DNA of 39,906 nucleotides from Spirogloea muscicola (taxonomy: Eukaryota > Streptophyta > Zygnematophyceae > Spirogloeales > Spirogloeaceae). The notes beneath the pieces are model-generated. The model ran no database searches and was not told the DNA's origin. It saw nothing but the letters and a program-made list of their open reading frames with translations. The DNA lies in assembly GCA_009602725.1 (NCBI GenBank), contig WELB01000036.1:499217-539122 (forward strand). The letters are read 5' to 3'. The position numbers were made by a program, and so were the translations under genes. Below, piece by piece: positions 32,501-39,906 of the stretch (within the stretch, counting starts at the first letter, position 1; each line of letters opens with the position of its first letter).

Positions 32501-35500
32501 TGATGATAGAGCAAGTCCTGCAGGAAAAGAGAGGAATTACCTCCTGCCACGTGCTCAATTGGTCATCCACTTGCAGAATCATTCTGTAGCGCTGCAGCTT
32601 CTGCTTAGCCTCCTTCACCTGCCCATCAACTCAAGAAATGCCAAGGCTCAGGCTAGAGAGTAGGGTCAAGGTACTTGCAGAAACATGTGAAGCATAGATG
32701 GTGAAGGACCTGCGGCAATGACCACGTTCTCAGATTATCTGAAATACATGAGCTTGATTCTTGCATGTAGAGATACTGTGACCCATGTTGAGATAGAGGG
32801 CATTGAACAAGTATTGCAACAACACCAGCCCAAGGACAGCCCACCTCACTCCACAGGGAAGTGCCAAGCTGAAGGTAGTGAGTGCACATGGTCAGGACTT
32901 CCAACGCTGGAAGCAAATCCCATTGTACTAAACTCCTGCCAAAAAAAAAGGGGATTACGCTGTTGTGCTATGGTGACACATGAACCACCAGACTTGAGAC
33001 AAAGACAACAGAGCTCCAAGCTCAGTAGCCATGAAGCAGTTGTTAGGGGATTACTTGAGGGCTAGCTCCGCGGCGAGCTTCCGGTCGTGCAGCCTCATGC
33101 AGTACTTCCAGGTGTCAGGACCCGGCTGGGACGCAAGCGCCTTCAGCATGCTGTCTGGGGCCCCTTGCAGGTCGAACTTGTCCGCCAAGGCCACGGCTTC
33201 TCGGAGCTTGCCTTCATCCGTCAGCCTGCAGCAAGAGCTGAAGTCAGGGAATACTTATACCTTACTCATGCGGTAAGGCTTGTCTGCTCTTGAGCTTATT
33301 CTCTCAAATTTTGCTGTGGAGTGTAGGAGCAGCTGTTTGAACAACCAGACATGTTGAATGAGGAATTATGCAAGCGGTACCTCATAACCACAGCGGAGTT
33401 AGCTCGTAGAACGCTTTCTCTATGAGCTGACTTGACGGCCTCAGCTCGACCTGTCAAGGTTGTCCCTGTCGGCACCTGCTCAGCTGCACAGACAAATGGT
33501 GCTCCTAGAGTAAAAATGTCACCAAAAGCTATGCTGGCAGTTAGCAATCTGAACATGAAAATAGAGCAGTAAGATGATTGGTGATCAGGGTCTATGAAGC
33601 AGACCATTGCTGCTGTCCATGCCCGACTTTCTGGCCCTCTTCATCGACCGCGACTTGGAGCTCAGCCCAGGCTGGACGTCCAGCAGCGCAGCTTGAGGAC
33701 CAGACACGAGGGCCTCAAGCCTTCGCTGCTCGAGCTGAACCCCAATCCACCTTCTCAAGACTGGGTACCTTTCACAGGGCAACTTGTTTATGCATGAGGC
33801 ACTAAGTCCATATGCAAAGCCTGCTGATGCCTACAGTGTGCTGTGAGCAATTCATCAACCAAAGAAGTCGTGGCTCACTCTGTAGACTGCTCAATTGCAA
33901 AATCCTCCAATTGCTTGGCCTCATGGGTATTGATGGCCTCGCCAAAGATGCAGGCCAAGATGGCCCTGATGGGGTTGAGGTCCGCAAGGTGGCGCACAAC
34001 CTCAAGCTGCAGCTGGTACAGCTGCCGGTCTGGCAATGCCACGCTGGCCCAGCGTGGCGTCTGGTCAGAAGCAGGAGGAGGGAGGACGGGCGGTACGCAT
34101 GCCGAGACCACCTGCTGCACCAGGTCCTGGCCCATGATCGCCGCAACTTTGCTGGCGGCGCGAGCATTGCCCCGCTCAAAGACCAAACGCGTGAGGAGCT
34201 GCATGTACCAATGAGATCAGGACGTATACTTAGCCAGTGGACTCTAGCTGCTGGTCTTCTTTTGCCTCTCCTGCTTAAAAATCTCAAATCCATCGGACTC
34301 CACGTCTTCAGTAGCCTTTTACAGTCATCTTTAAGGTATTAGAGATCCTAAAGTCAATTAAGCCGGCAGACCTACATCGCTGGGCCGTTCATAGAGCAAC
34401 GAAAAGTAGTCAAACGTGTGCGTCGGATCCACATCGTCCACGATGTCGCCGATGGTGGCCACGTAATGTATGAAGGCCGCAAGATAGCTGCTGAAGTCCT
34501 CGAGTCGCACTGAGTCATCGCGGCCAAGAGTAGGCAGGCGGAGAGGCGCCGGCAGCTTCTCCTCCAGCGGGCGGGCCAGCGAGAGGATGGACGCCAGATC
34601 CTCGGGCTTGCTGGGCGGCAGCATGGCATCTTCGCTGGCCGGGGGCGACCTGGGCGTGTCCGAGCCACTGTTTTTCAGCGCCGGCACCAGCTCGTGCCTG
34701 ACAGCTGCGACGTGCCCCAAGAGCCGCCCTTCCTTGCCGCTTGAATGCGTCCTCGGTGACAGCAGGCCCTCGCTGTCGTCTGAGAGGGCCTTGACCAGGT
34801 TATTGAGCTCCCCTGAACCGACAAAGTCAATGGTGAGCAGCAGCTTCGGGGGACACGTTAGGACTGCCTGCCACTACTACTACTGTTTTCTATGCTGTCG
34901 GAAACAGAGTACGCTCTCTGCTCTCACTGCTTCACTTGCGCTCACTAGCATCAAGCTGAGCAACTTAGCCATGACAACACACGCACTCCTGAAAGACCAC
35001 ATCCACCTATTGCTCCCCAGTACTAAGATAGATGACTATCTTAGACGGGCAAATGCTTCACAAATGTGGCAGGGCTTATTGGGAAGCAGGTACCACTGAG
35101 GAATTGGCGTTTGCCCTGGTGGGCAGCCTCGACCAGCTTCATGAGGGAGTTCAGCGCCCGCTGGCCCGGCACTCTGCGCTCCACTCTGCCCCAGGCGGGC
35201 GCTGCCAGCTGGCGCTGTAGTGGCTGCGTCGGGTCCTGCAAGTCATGAAGGCAGCTGATTCGTGGAGGCAGCTTGGGTGCTGTACGGCTCTTGGGGACCT
35301 CAGGACAATCTGAAGCTCTATCTCAAGCTTTCTCTCAAGCCTCAGGGTCCAGGCTTCAGTGGATGGATTTCTCAGTGCCTTCCATCTCCGGGCACTGTAT
35401 CAAGGTTTTAATTATTCGCAGGTTTGCAAGAGTGATCATCAGGCAGGCAAGCAGATCGCGCAGGTCGCATTCATACAGACTGGCAACCTCTTCTTGCATC

Positions 35501-38500
35501 TCCTGCAGGTGTGCTAGCATCTGGCAGGCGTAGTCGACGATGCTGGGGTCATCCTTTCCTGCATCTGCTTGTTCTCTGCACAATGGCAGCAACTCCTTCG
35601 CCTGCAGAGGGCAGCAATGTTTGAGTTGCCTTGAGTCTAAGTGCTTTGGAAGCACAAGCCCAATAGCACTTTCGAACTGCGACTACCCATGTATTGAGAG
35701 CTCTCAGATGGGACGTTCTCAAGCTCCTCATGGTTGTATGGGGATGGCATAAGATGAGCTTCTGCTGAGATTGTTAAGCTCACCTTGTCAAGGAGGTGAA
35801 AAACCATGTCAGGCGACCTCGCCGAGGTTGTTGCAATATCGAGGCACAGCATCACCTGCAGTTGGATGAAGTGCAGATGACGCTGATGGGGCTCTTGCCA
35901 GAATGGAAAAGGTGAGACAACCACTGCAGTGCTACAAGTGCATACTCTTTGGAGGCCTGCCAAGCATGTATTAGCAATAGAGTGTAGATTGACGGTGTCA
36001 GCAGCCAACTTACGCTGGCGAGCGGCGATAGCTCAGCATGATGGGCTGCAAAATCAAGAGCCTCAATAGACAAGCTGCCCTCTGCCATGCGAGAGATAGC
36101 TCCTTCCACCTGCAAGAATTCATATTGCTGCAAGTGGTGAGATAGCGCCAGTACCAGCAGGTCAGTCTTAGTGTGATGGCCGATGGGGCTTGACATTGCA
36201 GTACAGCACAGGACACGCTTGAGCTTCATCCTATGATTGTCAGCACCTATTGCAAAAATTTCAAAATGTGTAACCCAACAGCCCATGCCTGAGCACTTTC
36301 TTCACGACCACTGAAACACCAGAGCGCACATTCTCGAGTGGATGCTTGAATAATAAGAATGCACCAGAGGAGGCCATCACGAAGCAATGCACTGTCCAGC
36401 AGGGTTAAGTGCAGGTGCTTGTGTGGGGAGCAGCAGGGCCAGGGGTGGGGTGCGTCCAACCGAGGCTCGGGCCATGGCCCTGTCCACCCACTCGGCAAGC
36501 TGGAGCAGCGCCGCCTCCTCGGGTGGCAGGTCGAAGCGCTGCAGCGCCTCCTCGCCCAACGCAAACTCCGCACGCTGCACGCACCTGGAGCAAGTTCAAC
36601 GACAACTACTGTCAACAGGGGAAGGAAACTATGTCAACTCTGTCATTTAGCCAAGGGCTCAGGCTCAGCGCTTGGGCTTCATGGCTTTGCAAAGGTCAAT
36701 CTAAGGTCTGCATGAGTATCGCCCATGGACTTGCAAGAGTTTTGGGTTTGTTCGATAGTGGCACACATGTTCAGGAGGGTGGAAGGTGCCGCACGGAGCA
36801 CAGCCAGCATCTCGTGCCATTGCCAGGCTCGCTGCGGGGCTGGCGCCATGCGGCGCAGGACTGCCAAGCGCCACTGCCAGTCGTCCAGCAGCGCCCGTAG
36901 CCGGCACGCACGCTCCCACCAGATGGTCTTGGCAACGTCTACAAGAGCAGAGGTGGTGAGTCCCGCAGATGGCAATGGGGCACCATTCGGCTGCTGCAGC
37001 ACTGCCAGCTCCTCGGCCTCGGATGGCACGTGCTCCTGCAACTTGCTGAGCAAGGCCGACATATAGGCGAGTGGCGTATAGCTGCCGCCCTGCTCAAGGG
37101 GCACGAGCTGGCCTCCGTCACCTCCTGCACCAGTCGCAGGGGCGACATCCCTGGAGTCCATGTGGAGGACGTTGATGATGATGTCAATGAGCCACAGCTG
37201 GACAGGGCACCCCAAGATAGACTGACTTCAGTGTTGCTGAATACCAAACGACTGTCTATGCTGGCAGCAGCATTCACCTATTGATGTCTCTAAGTGCAAT
37301 ATAAAGTCTCCTATAACACAACCTGCAATCCCACAATTACATATCTGCGCATACATGGAAGACTGCTGGCAGCAGTAGCAGTACCCGGCGGGGCTGGCTT
37401 GCAATGGCGCCCAGGTGGTAGTCCAGGCCATGGAGGAGGTCATCTGGGTCGGCGGCTACAACCCCCGACTCCATGGCCTGCACGACACGCAATGCCTCCT
37501 GCAGACCATAGCTCATGTGCAGCAGCTCCGCGTCGTGCTTCCTAACAAAGCAAAACAGCCACTGTCAGTTGAACACACTGGCCCCAAGAGCTGACTGCGT
37601 CGACTTGGACGCATCACGCAAGTACGCCAAGCACCTCGTCACATGATCCATCTCGAGATCATCGACCTAGGAGCAGAGGAGGGCCTCGCACCGGCACGCT
37701 GCATCCTCTGGCCCGCCGTTCAGCGGCTGTCCTTCCACGAGCTCGAGCGCATGTTGGGGTGGGAGCTCAGGGACGATGTCCACCAGCACCTGGCGACAGG
37801 GCCGCTAGGCTGGTGAGGCGACCACTCAAAGCCCTCTGTGCACAACAATAGCTGCTGCCGACAAGGACGCGTGAGACCGACCCTGATTGGGGAGTGCGTC
37901 GCCAGGCGCTCGATGACCAAGTTGGCGACGAAGTCGCCATGCCCGGCCACTGCGCCGCCGCCAGCATCGCCACCGCCGGCGCTGCTTCCGCTCGAGCCCT
38001 CCTTGGCGCGCCGCACTACTGCGGCAAACATCAGCCGGTACTGCAGCTGGTTGCAGAGCAGGTCCAGGCAGGACGGCTGTGCATGCCACCAGAGACACAA
38101 GCGCCATTGAGACCTCACACTGAGGTATATGATCATCTTTTGTTTACTAGGATCGTGATTACCTTGATAAGTAACAAAGAAGTAATCTATGTATTCAATG
38201 ACCATGCAAGATGACTTTCAATCAGATAACCTATCAACAAATGACTTGTCATACGCATGCAGCGCAGAACCAGGGCTTGCCTCTGTGTGAGGGTCACTGG
38301 CATCGCCACCAAGTGCTGCAGCCTTGTCGTTGACCCACAGTTGCTGCACAACGGCTTCACGGGTGGTGGTTGCGCTGGGCAGCAAATCCCACGCCATGGC
38401 AACGACAAGTGGGCACAGGAGCGGGAAGAGCACAAGGATCTGCACCAATGCCGCCGCACTGTCAAGGCCAACAATCTCATCCAGCTTGCATGCTTAAACG

Positions 38501-39906
38501 TCAATACGTCATCCAGTCTAGAGCTCGTGTCTCGAGCCTGGCGGAGACGTGATGCGTGCGAGCCCTCACGTGCGAAGCAAGGTCCAGCTCCCGGTGCTCC
38601 ACCGCCAGCAGCGCCGCCAGCAGGCTGCTCTCGAGCACGTGGGCGCCCTCGGTGCGGGCGTGGTGCAGCAGGCCAGCGCGCGCGGCTCGCAGCGCCGCCC
38701 GTCGCGACGCTGCCCGCTTGCCATCGCTGATCCCCGAGGCCTCCTGCAGCCGCTGGAGTCGCACGTGGAGCAGCCGGAGGGGAGGTGCCACCGCCGCCTG
38801 CGCCCAGGCCGGCGGCGGTTGTTGGGGCGGCGGCGGCGCCGCTGCCAGGTGGACCTGCTCGTCCTCAACTGCCTGTCACACAGTTGCGCAGACCGGCCAG
38901 TCCACAGGGTCAGCATTATAATCCACTAGTCTTGGCATATTCAACATTGACTATTTAGACTAATTCAGATACTTTGGGAAGATGTTAATTTGAGTGAGAT
39001 GTGTAAGAAGCAGGGCCGTAGAGAACCTCCAGGAGCTGCTGCAGGCGGGTGCTGCCGGAAGCAGCGACGCCCTCGTGCATGCGGAGCCGGAGCGCCGCCA
39101 GGTGCGCGAGGTCCTCGACGGAGTGGGCATCCGGTGCACGGGCCGCCACAGCCTCGACAAGCGCCGTCATTGCCGACCTGCAGCATACTCATGGTAACAG
39201 GGTTCGCTTTCCGTTTAGGAATTAGGGTTAGATTTAAGGAACATAGCTGACGTGCAGCAAACTCAACCAGTAATCACTTTCCAATTAGGATCTAGCCTTA
39301 AGATCCTAAGCTTCTACCCTTAGGGTCTAGAAGAGCGGCACAGCGCCAGAGGCGGCCTCATTACTAAATCTTGTTTTCTCGGGCGCGTCTGGGCTGGCTG
39401 CCTGGAGCTGTGGCGCAAATGAGTGGTGAAATCAAGGGTTTAGGGTTCAAGGTTTAGAGGATTTGAGTTTTTAGGGTTTCATTGAAGTAGGGCTACAGGA
39501 TTTATGATTGGGTCCAGGTTGTAGGAAACGGGGGTTAAAGTTTATGGAGTTAGGGTTGAGGTTTAGGGTTGCGCTTTAGGGTTCAGGTTTAAGGTTCTAG
39601 GGTTTAGGCCCGCGGTGTGTGGCAAAGTGCGGACCATTCCGAGCGAGACTCTGGCGGCTCGCCGGAGAGGCCGTCCCGGAGGTGCGACAGGGCGTCGCAG
39701 GCGTCGTTGAGCGCCCCGGCGCGAGCTGCGTCGAGCACGCGGCCCAGGTGGGCTTCCTGCACCAGGCTGGAGACGGCGGACGCCTCGGCCGAGGGCTGCT
39801 GGGCTGCCGCCGCGAGGCAGGCGGCGTCCAGCAGGCCGGGACGGCGGCACGCCAGCTCGACCAGCAGCGCGGCGGCTTCCGCCGAGAGGCCGGCGGCCGC
39901 GCGCGG
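26550..39906 (-). CDS. ZFYVE26: Spastizin/ZFYVE26-like giant protein, C-terminal part (5' end outside window)
   Basis: Clear orthology to the plant 'zinc finger FYVE domain protein' of about 2,460 residues (At2g25730 type). Exons read, 3' to 5': 26550-26615, 26786-26885, 27066-27350, (27415-27564 optional), 27606-27694, 27852-28001, 28214-28315, 28585-29004, 29138-29372, 29548-29655, 29866-29948, 30103-30516, 30613-30765, 31029-31496, 31621-31818, 32051-32341, 32541-32618, 32845-32935, 33055-33225, 33381-33450, 33605-33768, 33879-34198, 34376-34812, 35094-35235, 35286-35340, 35396-35601, 35784 to about 35928, several to 36.6 kb, 36767-37221, 37385-37541, then less certain exons to the edge. 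Landmarks: LFPLLCPLVVAMAWDLLP, LLTRLVFERGNARAASKVAA, QLRCARLHEHPHLILESLLM, VLACVMVGRLKSAFQFAARA. The stop is TAA at 26550-26552. Spastizin works with spatacsin and AP-5 in endolysosome and autophagic-lysosome reformation. No FYVE finger is visible in this part. It is alpha-solenoid throughout. Confidence 0.9.
27415..27564 (-). other. Possible cassette exon or lineage-specific insertion in the spastizin-like gene
   Basis: This 150-nt segment is open (50 codons) and has an acceptor (cgccag) and a donor (gtaagt). Both borders are phase 2. The flanking exons 27606-27694 and 27066-27350 also join directly in phase, and that skipped product matches plant homologues, where FGN-PND is followed within a few residues by the next conserved helix. 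Inclusion would insert about 50 residues (for example LPVSFIRHAKSGAYPVDLLR). Confidence 0.45.
29846..29876. other. Perfect 13-bp hairpin enclosing a splice donor
   Basis: Arms atcaaagtcgggt (29846-29858) and acccgactttgat (29864-29876) are exact reverse complements with a 5-base loop. On the minus-strand transcript the modelled exon end (29866) and its GT donor at 29865-29864 lie inside this structure, so folding would bury the 5' splice site. Confidence 0.7.
39215..39608 (+). repeat. Degenerate interstitial telomere-like (TTTAGGG)n tract in an intron
   Basis: G-rich strand on plus. At least four exact TTTAGGG heptamers occur between about 39438 and 39585, among many variants (ttagggttag, gagttagggttgagg, ggttcaggtttaagg, ctagggtttagg). 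The tract lies between two coding segments of the spastizin-like gene (about 39,030-39,180 and 39,625-39,906), so it is intronic if the gene model holds. TTTAGGG is the telomere repeat of land plants and many green algae. Confidence 0.8.

Noticed and set aside
37650-37815. Plus-strand frame with a protein-like appearance (ELERMLGWELRDDVHQHL)
   Set aside because: The complementary minus-strand exons match the spastizin family in order and phase; the plus frame is their shadow.
37666-37830. Apparent in-frame TAG in the spastizin-like coding sequence, suggesting a pseudogene
   Set aside because: A 72-nt intron (37738-37667) with donor gtggaag and acceptor ctcctag removes the stop in phase and joins two conserved segments, so no lesion is needed.
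1-39906. CRISPR arrays, insertion sequences, prophage, rRNA or tRNA genes
   Set aside because: No regularly spaced repeats, transposase motifs or RNA-gene signatures were recognised by eye. A tRNA scan was not possible, so a single tRNA could have been missed.

Overview
The window reads as nuclear DNA of an intron-rich green alga. Most genes are split into many short exons, with introns of about 50-380 nt, GT-AG (occasionally GC-AG) borders and pyrimidine-ctgcag acceptors. Several proteins are of the plant type: a Tudor-EPL1 protein, a coiled-coil myotubularin and a spastizin homologue. A degenerate tract of the plant/green-algal telomere heptamer TTTAGGG lies near the right edge. A chlorophyte, perhaps a trebouxiophyte, is my inference; no rRNA, tRNA or organelle gene was seen that could confirm it.

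Layout, left to right. 1-981: GC-rich flank with no supported gene. 982-5088 (+): an Enhancer-of-polycomb-like NuA4 subunit in four exons. 5905-6096 (-): a 63-residue SERF/4F5 protein. 6407-6729 (+): the TFIIH subunit TFB5/TTDA in two exons, divergent from SERF. 7416-11064 (-): an 11-exon bacterial-type NADP isocitrate dehydrogenase with a presequence-like N-terminus. 11553-14045 (+): an N-acetylglucosamine-kinase-like ATPase, divergent from it. 14046-15583: an unresolved locus with coding-like pieces. 16066 to about 20349 (+): a plant-type myotubularin phosphoinositide phosphatase. 20350-21575: an unresolved plus-strand ORF cluster with a 103-bp tandem duplication. 21576-25527 (-): an armadillo-repeat protein that begins with a BEACH-tail-like motif. 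25528-26549: spacer with unresolved ORFs. 26550-39906 (-): the C-terminal part of a very large spastizin (ZFYVE26)-like gene that runs off the right edge.

Functionally these are housekeeping genes: chromatin (EPL1), transcription and repair (TFB5), NADPH and 2-oxoglutarate supply (ICD), aminosugar salvage (NAGK-like), and endolysosomal phosphoinositide and membrane traffic (myotubularin, spastizin-like). Myotubularin and spastizin both act around PI3P membranes, but no co-regulation is visible. Gene order alternates between divergent pairs sharing promoters of 310-488 bp and convergent pairs meeting tail to tail.

Exon borders were read by eye from splice consensus, reading-phase consistency and remembered family sequence. 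They are models, not transcript-verified. I see no CRISPR array, prophage or obvious transposase. The points most worth a second look are the BEACH-tail/ARM protein, a perfect 13-bp hairpin enclosing a splice donor, the intronic telomere-like tract, the bacterial-type ICD and the unresolved loci.
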